From Ascidiimonas aurantiaca (GTDB lineage: Bacteria > Bacteroidota > Bacteroidia > Flavobacteriales > Flavobacteriaceae), in NCBI RefSeq assembly GCF_037646345.1, contig NZ_JBBEWR010000012.1, positions 62,001 through 126,000 of the forward strand: 64,000 bases of DNA, in the 5' to 3' direction. Positions 26,332 to 34,715 of this stretch are shown here, one piece after another; position 1 is the first letter of the stretch; every line of letters starts with the position of its first letter. The notes below the pieces were generated by a model. That model was not told where the DNA came from. It saw only the letters and a list, made by a program, of their open reading frames with translations, and made no database searches. A program made the position numbers and the translations under genes.

Positions 26332-27217
26332 AAGAACCCTAGCCATACTGGCAGCGACAGGCGCAAGTTCTATTTACGGGCTCAACCATGTTATCGCCAA
26401 AGATGTCATGCCGCTGTACATAAAACCTTATGGCTTCATACTGCTTCGCGTGTTAGGAGCGGCGCTTCTTTTTTGGTTATTTTCTATTTGGGCCCCTAAA
26501 GAACGTATTGCCAGAAAGCACTGGCCCAGGCTTATTGCCTGTGCCCTTTTTGGTATGGTGATCAATATGTTAATGTTCTTTAAAGGGCTAAGTCTTTCTA
26601 CGCCAATTAACAGTGCGGTCATCATTACCATTACACCAATTATTGTATTGCTCCTTTCCGCTATTTTTATCAGGGAAAAAGTTTCGTTTCTTAAAACAGC
26701 AGGAATATTCATTGGTCTCGCAGGAGCCCTCACCCTTATTCTTTTCGGGACCGAAGTACGCAACGATGCCCCTAACATACCTCTGGGTAATACCTTATTT
26801 TTAGTAAATGCCGTAGCATATGGTATTTACCTTATCATAGTGAGACCCCTTACAAGAAAATATCACCCTTTTACTTTAATGAAGTGGTTGTTCTTAATTG
26901 CTGTTGTGATCAACTTCCCCATTACCATTAAAGAATTTCAGGAAGTGGCCTGGAGCAAACTACCGGTACATGCTATATGGAAAATGGCTTTCGTAGTCAT
27001 TGGTACTACTTTTTTAACGTATTTACTTAATTTATTTGCACTTAAAGAACTAAAAGCTTCTACTATTGGGGCTTTCATTTACCTGCAACCCCTTCTCACC
27101 ATCATTTTTGCGGCATTATTAGGAGCCGATTCGCTGAATATTGTAAAAGGACTGGCTGCATTTCTTGTGTTTGCAGGGGTATATCTGGTTACTAAAAAAC
27201 CGGCTACATCACAATAA
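26324..27217 (+). CDS. EamA-family (drug/metabolite) transporter
   Basis: The 297-residue inner-membrane protein has about ten hydrophobic helices in two EamA repeats, the first ending near residue 145 (FIGLAGALTLILFGTE) and the second near residue 290 (FLVFAGVYLVTKK). Each repeat carries the family features, including the STPINSAVIITITPIIV segment. The family exports or imports small metabolites; the substrate cannot be told. It overlaps the upstream ArsC/Spx-like gene by eight bases. Confidence 0.9.
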   Translation: MNRRTLAILAATGASSIYGLNHVIAKDVMPLYIKPYGFILLRVLGAALLFWLFSIWAPKERIARKHWPRLIACALFGMVINMLMFFKGLSLSTPINSAVIITITPIIVLLLSAIFIREKVSFLKTAGIFIGLAGALTLILFGTEVRNDAPNIPLGNTLFLVNAVAYGIYLIIVRPLTRKYHPFTLMKWLFLIAVVINFPITIKEFQEVAWSKLPVHAIWKMAFVVIGTTFLTYLLNLFALKELKASTIGAFIYLQPLLTIIFAALLGADSLNIVKGLAAFLVFAGVYLVTKKPATSQ

Positions 27218-27305
27218 AGAAATATCAGGTCTCTTTTTTTAACCAAACATTTCTTCATTAAGTACCCATACAAAACCTGATGCCTTTTGTTTCACATATA
27301 AAAAA

Positions 27306-27797
27306 CTAGGCATTCTTCACATCTTCAAGATGTACGGGAGCTTTCTGATCCTTACGGGTATCTTCTTTAGTAAGTATTCTAAAATCTTCTGGCCTTTCTG
27401 CTTCATCAAAAAGGCGCATCATTTCTTCGTGAAGAGGAATAAGCTTTCGGGTACCCAGATCAATCCAGCCACCCAGTATCTCACAGTGGGCAAAATTTCG
27501 GCCTTTGTGATCATAGTAATTATGCCTGAATTCAAAGAACATACCATCCTCGCTTAATCCGGCAAGTTCCAGCGAAACACGAATGGGTTTTCCCGAAAAA
27601 ACTTCTTTAAAATAATAGATATGTTCGTGAAATACCACCGGGCCAATATTGTATTTTGCCAGCATGGACTGGTCAAAACCACAATCCATTAAAAAAGACA
27701 TACGGGTGTGAGCCGCAAAGCTTATATAAGAAGCATTGGCCAGATGCCTGTTGGCATCAAGGTCATTCCATCGAATCTCAAATTCTTTAAAATACAT
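27306..27797 (-). CDS. acyl-CoA thioesterase (4HBT hotdog family)
   Basis: The 163-residue protein has the 4-hydroxybenzoyl-CoA-thioesterase-like hotdog fold signature, with the catalytic-Asp motif RWNDLDANRHLANASY at residues 9-24. The family hydrolyses acyl-CoA or acyl-ACP thioesters in the cytoplasm; the chain specificity is not readable. It is alone on its strand between the EamA gene and a small hypothetical gene. A TACTTTTG element and a perfect 16-base palindrome lie directly upstream, suggesting specific regulation. Confidence 0.88.
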   Translation of the reverse strand: MYFKEFEIRWNDLDANRHLANASYISFAAHTRMSFLMDCGFDQSMLAKYNIGPVVFHEHIYYFKEVFSGKPIRVSLELAGLSEDGMFFEFRHNYYDHKGRNFAHCEILGGWIDLGTRKLIPLHEEMMRLFDEAERPEDFRILTKEDTRKDQKAPVHLEDVKNA

Positions 27798-27813
27798 GAT
27801 ACATTATTTTCTA

Positions 27814-27821
27814 CAAAAGTA
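27814..27821 (-). promoter_or_regulatory. -7 element of the thioesterase gene
   Basis: The minus strand reads TACTTTTG, an exact TAnnTTTG match, 17 bases upstream of the start codon. Confidence 0.55.
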
Positions 27822-27831
27822 AAAAACAATT

Positions 27832-27847
27832 ATTATGCATGCATAAT
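27832..27847. repeat. perfect 16-base palindrome at the thioesterase promoter
   Basis: ATTATGCATGCATAAT is its own reverse complement and sits 10 bases upstream of the -7 element, over the expected -33 region. That position is typical of a repressor or activator site; the binding protein is unknown. Confidence 0.45.
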
Positions 27848-27898
27848 TTTTTATCTGTTATAATATGCAGTAATATTAACCCGGAATACTATAGACAT

Positions 27899-28126
27899 TT
27901 ATACGGCCGGTTTTCCTTTAAGGCGTTTTTCAACAGAACGTTTTTTCTCTGTAAGACGTTTCATTAGCTCCATAAGACTGGCATCTTTATTCCTTTTATA
28001 GATCTCATTGATATCTAAAATAAACTGTCTTAATTTTCTTGATGCCACTATTCTCTCATCAGTGGTCCTGAATCGCAGTTTTTTCTTTTCATAAGCAACT
28101 GCTTCTGATATGGTATCTTTTTTCAT
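27899..28126 (-). CDS. small basic hypothetical protein
   Basis: The 75-residue protein is highly charged and mostly helical (EAVAYEKKKLRFRTTDERI, LMELMKRLTEKKRSVEKRL) with no membrane segment, signal peptide or cysteine. I do not recognise a family. The length, clean ATG start, and clear intergenic spacing on both sides support a real gene, but neither neighbour points to a function. Confidence 0.55.
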   Translation of the reverse strand: MKKDTISEAVAYEKKKLRFRTTDERIVASRKLRQFILDINEIYKRNKDASLMELMKRLTEKKRSVEKRLKGKPAV

Positions 28127-28344
28127 AGCAACTTTACTTTACATAGCGTAAAAATAATAGTCAGACTTACATCACTCCAAATAAAAATGCGTTAAAAATG
28201 GGTTAAAATCGCCTTCTTTTCACACACAGCATCCTGGAAATCAAGTAAAAATCATAAGAAACCTCATGCACCTTTCATTATAAATGTTTACGAAAAAGCT
28301 TTTATGTAATTGCGAAGGTTACTATTTTTATAGACCCAATATGT

Positions 28345-28896
28345 ATGTTAATGAATGAAAAGTTATTTGCCTTATATTTAGGCGGCCGTGCTCCCGGAAG
28401 TAATATAGAGCTGCACGATGTCGTATTTGTAACGGGAAAGAAAATTGAAGACACTTATACACAAATTCTTGATAAATGGTTTGGACCAGCGGATAAAGTT
28501 CACATTGATTCATGGATGGAACTCGATGTGATAGACGGATATCGGGTTACTCTTTCACATAAACCGTATGAAGGACCGGAAAAACTTTATTTCATTAATC
28601 TGGGAGCCTATCGCCCCGGAGAGTTTACAGAGCATCATGCCATCACCTTCCTGGTTGCCAAAACTCCTGAAGAAGTAAAAAAAAGGGCCAAAGCACAATT
28701 GTTAAAAGGATATGATTCTGTACATAAAGATGATCTCTATGCTATTGATGACTGCCTGGAAATAAAAAAAACAAACTCGTATTATGTGCATCTGACACCC
28801 TGCGACCAAAAAGCCAACCTGGTCCCAAACAACGGGTATTATGTGCTTCCCAGAAAAATCGTAAAAGAATATATAGAAAATACAGTTTCACAATGA
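28345..28896 (+). CDS. DUF1543-family protein
   Basis: The 183-residue protein matches DUF1543: it opens LFALYLGGRAPGSNIELHDV and contains two similar beta-alpha-beta halves (FVTGKKIEDTYTQIL near residue 30, and FLVAKTPEEVKKRAKAQLL near residue 105). No catalytic residues stand out and no function is established. It could begin at either of two close ATG codons (28345 or 28351). The YheT-type hydrolase gene follows 51 bases downstream. Confidence 0.75.
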   Translation: MLMNEKLFALYLGGRAPGSNIELHDVVFVTGKKIEDTYTQILDKWFGPADKVHIDSWMELDVIDGYRVTLSHKPYEGPEKLYFINLGAYRPGEFTEHHAITFLVAKTPEEVKKRAKAQLLKGYDSVHKDDLYAIDDCLEIKKTNSYYVHLTPCDQKANLVPNNGYYVLPRKIVKEYIENTVSQ

Positions 28897-28947
28897 TCAC
28901 AATATTTTTGCCCTTTACATACCAAATATCTATTTAGTTAGAATACC

Positions 28948-29913
28948 ATGCCTGTTTTAAGATCACATTACAACCCTCCTTTGCCGTTTAAAAACGGACA
29001 TTTCTCTACTATTTATTCGGGATTGGTAAGGCGTGTAGAAGGGCTTCATCCTGAGCGGGAACGCATCCTGCTTTACGATGGGGATTTTCTTGATGTTGAC
29101 TGGCACTATTCCGGGAAAAGAACGCACCGACTTGCCATTGTACTGCACGGACTTGAAGGCAATGCCTCCCGGCCATATGTGCAGGGTGCCGCCAGAGCTT
29201 TTAACCTTCATGGGTATGATGCTTTAAATATTAATTTTCGTAGTTGCAGCGATGAACCCAATAAACTGTATCGTTCGTACCATTCCGGTGCTACAGAAGA
29301 TCTTCAACAGGTAATAGAGCATGTGTTAAACCATCACTCCTACCATACAATCATCATCAATGGTTTTAGCCTGGGAGGAAATATCACCCTTAAATACCTT
29401 GGAGAACGGGAGAACCTCCCACCTCAAATCAAAGCCGGGATCGCTGTGTCTGTACCCTGCGATCTATACAGTGCCATGCTGGAGATACATTCCTTTAAAA
29501 ACACTCTGTACGCCAGAAGGTTTAAAAAGAACCTCCTTGGCAAGCTTAAAATAAAACAACAGCAATTTCCGGACAAAGTTTCTGATAAAGACCTTTTGTC
29601 TATAAAAACATTGAAAGACTTTGATGACTTCTATACTTCCAGAGCACACGGTTTTAAGAATGCATTAGATTATTATGAAAAAAGCAGTTCCTTACAGTTT
29701 CTAAAAAACATAAAAACCCCGGCATATATTTTGAATGCAAGAAATGATTCTTTTCTCTCAGATGCGTGTTTTCCTGTAGAAGATGCTAAAGAAAATGCCT
29801 TTTTGCATTTGGAAATTTCAAAGTATGGAGGCCATGTGGGATTCTTCGAAAAAAATAATATTTATTACAACGAAAAACGATCGGTTGATTTCTTAAAATC
29901 CTTGAACTTATGA
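28948..29913 (+). CDS. YheT-family alpha/beta hydrolase
   Basis: The 321-residue protein is an alpha/beta hydrolase of the YheT/ABHD1-3 group. The nucleophile elbow is GFSLGGNITLKYLGE (about residue 135), the acid lies in ILNARNDSFLSD, and the catalytic His is in KYGGHVGFFE near residue 293. The oxyanion region IVLHGLEGNASRPY is also present. Substrates are probably hydrophobic esters, but this is not established for the family. It lacks a signal peptide, so it is cytoplasmic. The cytochrome c gene follows on the same strand after 37 bases. Confidence 0.88.
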   Translation: MPVLRSHYNPPLPFKNGHFSTIYSGLVRRVEGLHPERERILLYDGDFLDVDWHYSGKRTHRLAIVLHGLEGNASRPYVQGAARAFNLHGYDALNINFRSCSDEPNKLYRSYHSGATEDLQQVIEHVLNHHSYHTIIINGFSLGGNITLKYLGERENLPPQIKAGIAVSVPCDLYSAMLEIHSFKNTLYARRFKKNLLGKLKIKQQQFPDKVSDKDLLSIKTLKDFDDFYTSRAHGFKNALDYYEKSSSLQFLKNIKTPAYILNARNDSFLSDACFPVEDAKENAFLHLEISKYGGHVGFFEKNNIYYNEKRSVDFLKSLNL

Positions 29914-29950
29914 GCCGCAATCCTTATCTTTATACGCAAATTCCTTTTCA

Positions 29951-30433
29951 ATGAAAAAACTATATCTCCTGGGTATTTCCTGTTTTATTTTTACACTTAC
30001 CGGCTGTGGTAAAAAAGAAGAAAAAAAGCCGGGTTTTGAGTACCAGCGTACCAAAGAAGAGACCCCTAAGAAAAAAGAAGTTGCCAAAACACCTGTAGAT
30101 CTCAACAACAAGGGAATTGGCCCCATAAAAGAATTAACTTTTGACGAGGCCATAGATCAGGAAATGGCGGCAAAAGGCGGCGCTGCCTTCACTCAAAAAT
30201 GCACACAATGTCATTTGGCTAATCAGCGACTTATTGGCCCTCCCGTTGCCGGTGTTTATGAGCGTAGAAGCCCGGAATGGGTAATGAATCTCATGCTTAA
30301 TCCGGAAGAAATGCTTAAAAAAGATCCCATTGCCAAAGCATTAATGGCAGAATACAATAATGCTATCATGACCAATCAGAACCTTACACAAGAAGAGGCA
30401 CGGGAAATTGCAGAGTACCTTCGTACATTATAA
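29951..30433 (+). CDS. lipoprotein mono-heme cytochrome c
   Basis: The 160-residue protein has a lipoprotein signal peptide (MKKLYLLGISCFIFTLTGC, lipid Cys19), a Lys/Glu-rich linker of about 50 residues, then one cytochrome c domain with a CTQCH heme site (residues 88-92) and a probable Met axial ligand in the C-terminal part. It is therefore a membrane-tethered periplasmic electron carrier. It stands about 280 bases upstream, on the opposite strand, from genes for a gluconate-dehydrogenase-like subunit 3 and a GMC flavoprotein, which is the class of enzyme that hands electrons to a cytochrome c. That partnership is an inference. Confidence 0.88.
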   Translation: MKKLYLLGISCFIFTLTGCGKKEEKKPGFEYQRTKEETPKKKEVAKTPVDLNNKGIGPIKELTFDEAIDQEMAAKGGAAFTQKCTQCHLANQRLIGPPVAGVYERRSPEWVMNLMLNPEEMLKKDPIAKALMAEYNNAIMTNQNLTQEEAREIAEYLRTL

Positions 30434-30511
30434 AAAATCACCGGTTGCTCTGTAAGCATTCATAACGGTCAGGTATCCTTTTTCTCTGAAGAGACATTTT
30501 CATACTGCATC

Positions 30512-30537
30512 TCCAGAATACTCTTGTATTTTCTGGA
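30512..30537. repeat. hairpin after the cytochrome c gene
   Basis: TCCAGAATAC pairs with GTATTTTCTGGA, with a 2-base bulge and a 4-base loop. There is no T-run on either side, so it is only a possible transcript-end structure between the convergent cytochrome c and subunit 3 genes. Confidence 0.35.
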
Positions 30538-30684
30538 ATGTATATGTTAAAGAACAAAATATCCCATCCTAATTGGATTGTATATCAGGTAATAGAATAT
30601 CTCATATATCTGTTTGTTGATGATAAATGGTCTAAGGGAATTTTACAGACCCGTTTGTTACCCAAACCATTTTCAAAAGCTTAA
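30538..30684 (+). CDS. possible 48-residue protein
   Basis: A short frame begins MYMLKNKISHPNW, has a hydrophobic middle (VYQVIEYLIYLFV) and ends LLPKPFSKA. It fills part of the 275-base gap between the cytochrome c and the subunit 3 genes. Nothing upstream looks like a promoter and no family is recognised, so this may be chance. Confidence 0.15.
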   Translation: MYMLKNKISHPNWIVYQVIEYLIYLFVDDKWSKGILQTRLLPKPFSKA

Positions 30685-30708
30685 AATTTCTTTTTCTGAA
30701 CTATTAAA

Positions 30709-31356
30709 CTAAAGAGAATAGGCTTTACCACCGGTAGCATCCTGCAGATCAACACAACCTTTCTGTTCATCCGGAACAGGTTTATACGCAAGTAGCTCTT
30801 CGCCTACATACTCATGTGCCTTATACCCCAAAATTGCCAAACCCCGTATTGTGTTAAGAAAGTTATATACAAGGTCCTCTTCTTCCAAAGGCTCAGGGGG
30901 TATGGGAAGTTTACTGTCTTCCATAGTGTGCATTCCTATTTTAATAGAAAGTTCACGCTCTTTCTCCTTCGTTATTTTAAGATATTTGTCAAGAAAGGGT
31001 ATAAGGTCTTCTTCCTGAATAGTGGTGATTTCTTCCTGTTCAGTAGCTGCTCTTAGCTTTCCTATGAAAGTTTTTTTACTAGTATTAAACACGCTAAGGG
31101 TGTTTGTTCGGAATACTTCATGAACAAAGGCATCAATAAAATGGGGAACATCGAGTTCAACAGCTCCGGGCGTATCGGTTTTAGGAATGATGATATCTGT
31201 TAGTGCATAGATTACATGGCCCTCTTCCTGAGTAAAGTTTACAGGTATCCATTTGGGTTGTGAAGTACAGCTTTGCACTATATTTAAAAGAGTAGGGGTT
31301 GCTATTACATACCCCATAGACAAACCTATTTGTTTTAATGCATCTCTTCTTTCCAT
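30709..31356 (-). CDS. gluconate 2-dehydrogenase subunit 3-family protein
   Basis: The 215-residue protein matches the gluconate 2-dehydrogenase subunit 3 family, the small partner of GMC-type sugar dehydrogenases. It begins MERRDALKQIGLSMGYVIA, a twin-arginine-type leader, and continues with the family hallmark LTDIIIPKTDTPGAVELDVPHFID. In related dehydrogenases the small subunit carries the Tat signal and escorts the signal-less GMC subunit to the periplasm. Here the GMC gene is directly upstream, 11 bases away, so the two should form one complex. Tat export is inferred from the RR pair. Confidence 0.88.
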   Translation of the reverse strand: MERRDALKQIGLSMGYVIATPTLLNIVQSCTSQPKWIPVNFTQEEGHVIYALTDIIIPKTDTPGAVELDVPHFIDAFVHEVFRTNTLSVFNTSKKTFIGKLRAATEQEEITTIQEEDLIPFLDKYLKITKEKERELSIKIGMHTMEDSKLPIPPEPLEEEDLVYNFLNTIRGLAILGYKAHEYVGEELLAYKPVPDEQKGCVDLQDATGGKAYSL

Positions 31357-31367
31357 AGTTTAAAAAA

Positions 31368-33077
31368 TCAGATATTCATTTTTTTAAGTTCTTCTACGGC
31401 ATGGTGGGCCGCTCTGGCGGTAAGGGCCATATATGTAAGGGATGGATTCTGGCAGGCCGCAGACGTCATGGCGGCTCCATCGGTAACATACACATTAGGT
31501 ACATCATGTACCTGATTATGGGCATTGAGTACTGATGTTTTAGGATCTCTTCCCATACGGGCCGTTCCCATTTCATGAATACCTAGTCCCGGGGCTCCTA
31601 TATCGTCCCAGGGAACAATGTCATCAAAACCGGCTTTGTCCAGCATATCCATAGCCTGTGCCACCATATCACGGCGCATATTTAACTCGTTTTCTTTAAA
31701 CCCGGCATCAAAAGTAACCGTGGGCAATCCCCATTTATCCTTTTTATCATAATTAAGATACATACGGTTTTCATGATAGGGAAGGGTCTCACCAAAGCCC
31801 ATAAGGCCCATTTTCCAGGCTCCGGGCGCCATCATAGCTTCCTTCAATTCTCTTCCGTAACTCAACTCACGAACACTCTGGGTCCAGTCTTCCCGACTGG
31901 CTCCCCCCTGGTAGCCATACCCTCTTAAAAAATCTTTACTGTTGGTCTGCCCTCCCAGGTTCCTGAATCGGGGAATATATATGCCATTGGGCCTTCTCCC
32001 GGTGTAATATTTATCTTCAAACCCTTTAAATTTGGCAATGGCCCCTGCTTTAAAATGATGATCCATAAGGTTGTGTCCCAGTTCACCGGAATCGTTACCC
32101 AGACCGTCAGGAAAACGATCTGACCTGGATTGGAGCAATATTGACGTGGAAGCTATCGCAGAAGCACAGACAAAAATTACTTTGGCATTAAACTCAAACA
32201 TTTCATTTGTTTCTGCATCTATCACTTTAACACCTGTGGCGCGCCTGGTATCTTTATTATATGCTATTTCATAAACCACTGAGTTTACCCGCATCGTCAT
32301 GTTTCCTGTAGCCTCTGCAGCAGGTAATGTAGAAGAATTGCTGCTAAAATATGCACCAAACGGGCAACCGCGCATACAGCGGTTTCGGTATTTACAACTA
32401 GATCTCCCCAATCCCGGTTTGCTACCCTCGGTAATATGGGCGGTTCTCCCTATGGTGAGTACCCTGTCATTATAGTTTTTGGCAATAGACTGTTTTAAAT
32501 AATCTTCTACGCAGTTCAACTCCATTGGTTTTAAAAACTTGCCATCCGGAAGATGTGAAAGCCCCAGTTTTTCGCCACTTACTCCTATATATTCTTCTAC
32601 ATAATCATACCACGGTGCCAGGTCTTTATACCGTATGGGCCAGTCCACAGCCACCCCTTCTTTCTGGTTCGCTTCAAAATCAATGTCTCCCAGGCGGTAA
32701 CTTTGCCTGCCCCATACCAAAGATCTTCCCCCTACGTGGTAGCCTCTTATCCAGTCAAACCTTTTATCCTCATTGTAGGGGTGTTCCAGATCGTTTACAA
32801 AAAAATGATGATGTGCTTCATTAGTAGTATATCCCGTTCGGTTTTGTTTAAGTTGTTTGGCAAGTTCTTCTTTGGGAAGCTCTCCTTTAAATTTAAAGTC
32901 CCATGGGTCAAGATGAGCCGTAGGGTAATTCTCAATATGTTTTACCATTCTTCCTCTTTCCAGCACCAGTGTCTTGAGCCCTTTTTCACAAAGCTCCTTA
33001 GCAGCCCAGCCGCCACTAACTCCCGTACCAATTACAATTGCATCGTATTCTTCTCTGGGTTTGCTGTAATAAAACAT
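31368..33077 (-). CDS. GMC-family oxidoreductase (probable glycoside 3-dehydrogenase large subunit)
   Basis: The 569-residue flavoprotein has the FAD-binding IGTGVSGGWAAKEL at residues 16-29 and the C-terminal GMC signature HEMGTARMG with the FAD-contacting region NVYVTDGAAMTSAACQNPSLT. It also contains a Cys cluster CKYRNRCMRGCPFGAY near residues 230-245, typical of dehydrogenases that may hold an iron-sulfur cluster. It has no signal peptide and is encoded just ahead of the Tat-leader subunit 3. Neighbouring DUF1080 and TIM-barrel genes point to oxidation of a sugar at C3. Substrate identity is inference. A TATATTTG promoter precedes it. Confidence 0.87.
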   Translation of the reverse strand: MFYYSKPREEYDAIVIGTGVSGGWAAKELCEKGLKTLVLERGRMVKHIENYPTAHLDPWDFKFKGELPKEELAKQLKQNRTGYTTNEAHHHFFVNDLEHPYNEDKRFDWIRGYHVGGRSLVWGRQSYRLGDIDFEANQKEGVAVDWPIRYKDLAPWYDYVEEYIGVSGEKLGLSHLPDGKFLKPMELNCVEDYLKQSIAKNYNDRVLTIGRTAHITEGSKPGLGRSSCKYRNRCMRGCPFGAYFSSNSSTLPAAEATGNMTMRVNSVVYEIAYNKDTRRATGVKVIDAETNEMFEFNAKVIFVCASAIASTSILLQSRSDRFPDGLGNDSGELGHNLMDHHFKAGAIAKFKGFEDKYYTGRRPNGIYIPRFRNLGGQTNSKDFLRGYGYQGGASREDWTQSVRELSYGRELKEAMMAPGAWKMGLMGFGETLPYHENRMYLNYDKKDKWGLPTVTFDAGFKENELNMRRDMVAQAMDMLDKAGFDDIVPWDDIGAPGLGIHEMGTARMGRDPKTSVLNAHNQVHDVPNVYVTDGAAMTSAACQNPSLTYMALTARAAHHAVEELKKMNI

Positions 33078-33112
33078 CTGAGATTATTTGGGATTTTTAG
33101 TTAATATTTACT

Positions 33113-33120
33113 CAAATATA
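33113..33120 (-). promoter_or_regulatory. -7 element of the GMC/subunit 3 operon
   Basis: The minus strand reads TATATTTG, an exact TAnnTTTG match, 36 bases upstream of the GMC start codon, in the region shared with the divergent sugar operon. No clear TTG sits at the proper distance. Confidence 0.55.
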
Positions 33121-33225
33121 GAAATTAATTTTTTATAAATTTATAGCTTATTTATTGACAATACCGAATGACATTTGCTTTAAAACTATAAAAAACCCAA
33201 CAAATTATAAATAAAACAGAAAAAT

Positions 33226-34227
33226 ATGCAAAGAAGGAATTTTATTCGGGATACGGCACAGGCAAGTATAGCTTTATCGGTATTGGGTTGGGCCTCCTGC
33301 AAACAAAACACAAAAAAAAGTATAAACATAGTACAGGAACCTGATCATGATATAAAAACGGCTCCTTTTTTTACACTTTCCCTGGCCCAATGGTCTATAC
33401 ATAAAATGATCCTGGAAGATGGAATGGATCCTTTTGAATTTGCAGCTAAAGCAAAAGGCTGGGGTTTTAAAGGTCTTGAATATGTAAATCATCTTTACGC
33501 TTCGGCACTGGAAAAAAATACGAGTATCGCTGTTTCCATAGATCATCTTGTAAAGGAACTCAATAAAAGAAGCGAAGCACAGGGGCTTGAAAATCTTATC
33601 ATTATGATAGATGGTGAAGGAGACCTGGGTACTGCAAATACTTCAGAACGCACTAAGGCTATTGAGAACCATTATAAATGGGTAGATGCTGCTGCCGGTC
33701 TTGGATGCCATTCTATACGCGTTAACCTGTTCGGGGAAGATACCCCAGATATCTGGAAAAGTGCTTCTGTAGATGCTTTAGGGAAACTTTCAGAATACGG
33801 AAATCAAAACGGAATAAATATATTAGTGGAAAATCACGGCTGGTTATCGTCAAATGCAAAGCTCCTGGCCGAGATCATACAGGAAGTAAACATGAGTAAT
33901 TGCGGTACACTTCCTGATTTTGGTAATTTTTGTTTAAAGCGTGAAAACGGAGAGCGTTGGGGCGCCTCCTGTATAGAAGAATACGATAAATACCAGGGTG
34001 TACGGGAGCTCATGCCTTTTGCCAAAGCTGTAAGTGCCAAATCGTATGATTTTGATAACAACGGCAACGAAACTACTATTGATTATGTACGCATGTTACA
34101 AATAGTAAAGGATGCGGGATATAGCGGTTTTATTGGGGTGGAATATGAAGGATCTCGTTTGAGTGAAGAAGAAGGAATTACTGCCACCCGGGATTTATTA
34201 TTAAAAGCATCAGAAAAACTAAACTAA
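33226..34227 (+). CDS. exported TIM-barrel sugar isomerase/epimerase-like protein
   Basis: The 333-residue protein starts MQRRNFIRDTAQASIALSVLGWASC, a Tat-type leader with QRRNFIR and a lipobox Cys25, so it is probably exported and lipid-anchored. The rest is an AP-endonuclease-2-like TIM barrel with the metal-ligand strand motifs LENLIIMIDGEGDLG, NILVENHGW (Glu and His), GTLPDFGNF and GFIGVEYEG. Family members isomerise or epimerise sugars, and some related proteins cleave 3-keto-glycosides. It is the first gene of the plus-strand sugar locus, divergent from the GMC dehydrogenase. Confidence 0.82.
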   Translation: MQRRNFIRDTAQASIALSVLGWASCKQNTKKSINIVQEPDHDIKTAPFFTLSLAQWSIHKMILEDGMDPFEFAAKAKGWGFKGLEYVNHLYASALEKNTSIAVSIDHLVKELNKRSEAQGLENLIIMIDGEGDLGTANTSERTKAIENHYKWVDAAAGLGCHSIRVNLFGEDTPDIWKSASVDALGKLSEYGNQNGINILVENHGWLSSNAKLLAEIIQEVNMSNCGTLPDFGNFCLKRENGERWGASCIEEYDKYQGVRELMPFAKAVSAKSYDFDNNGNETTIDYVRMLQIVKDAGYSGFIGVEYEGSRLSEEEGITATRDLLLKASEKLN

Positions 34228-34257
34228 CCGTTTCTCTGATCAAACTCTCTGTATATT

Positions 34258-34701
34258 ATGAAATCCTTTTTCCATTCATTATTTGATTATAACTATCAGG
34301 CCAACAAACGTCTCATAGAAATAGCCGAAAATAATTCTTCTTTTTCAGAAAAAGGAGTCATCTGGCTAAGTCATATTTTTAACGCACATCATATCTGGAA
34401 TGCCAGAATTACCCAAAGTCCCATTACTTTTAATGTATGGCAACAACATCTTCCGGGAACATGGAATGATATCCATTATGAAAATCAGCGAAACTCTTTT
34501 GAGATCATCTCTACCAAAGAAAACTTTTCAGAAAGAATTGAATATAAAACTACCAAAGGAGAATTCTTTACCAATACACTGGAAGATATTCTGTTCCATA
34601 TTATAAATCATTCTACGCATCATCGCGGACAAATTTTTTCGGAAATGAGAGCACAGGGTCTGGAGCCGCCTTTAAGTGATTATATTTTGTACAAACGCTA
34701 A
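34258..34701 (+). CDS. DinB-family protein (second)
   Basis: The 147-residue protein is a DinB/DUF664-type four-helix bundle. The metal-site histidines are plausibly those in SHIFNAHHIWNARI (near residue 45) and in IINHSTHHRGQI (near residue 123). It lies between two genes of the sugar locus, 30 bases after the TIM-barrel gene and 14 bases before the MFS gene, but the role of a DinB protein in sugar metabolism is not evident. It differs clearly from the protein at 25378-25842. Confidence 0.82.
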   Translation: MKSFFHSLFDYNYQANKRLIEIAENNSSFSEKGVIWLSHIFNAHHIWNARITQSPITFNVWQQHLPGTWNDIHYENQRNSFEIISTKENFSERIEYKTTKGEFFTNTLEDILFHIINHSTHHRGQIFSEMRAQGLEPPLSDYILYKR

Positions 34702-34715
34702 ATACTCTTCGTACG

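Noticed and set aside
27224..27281. ATCAGGT...ACCTGAT repeat after the EamA gene
   Set aside because: The arms are 44 bases apart with only 7 pairs; no supporting structure was seen.
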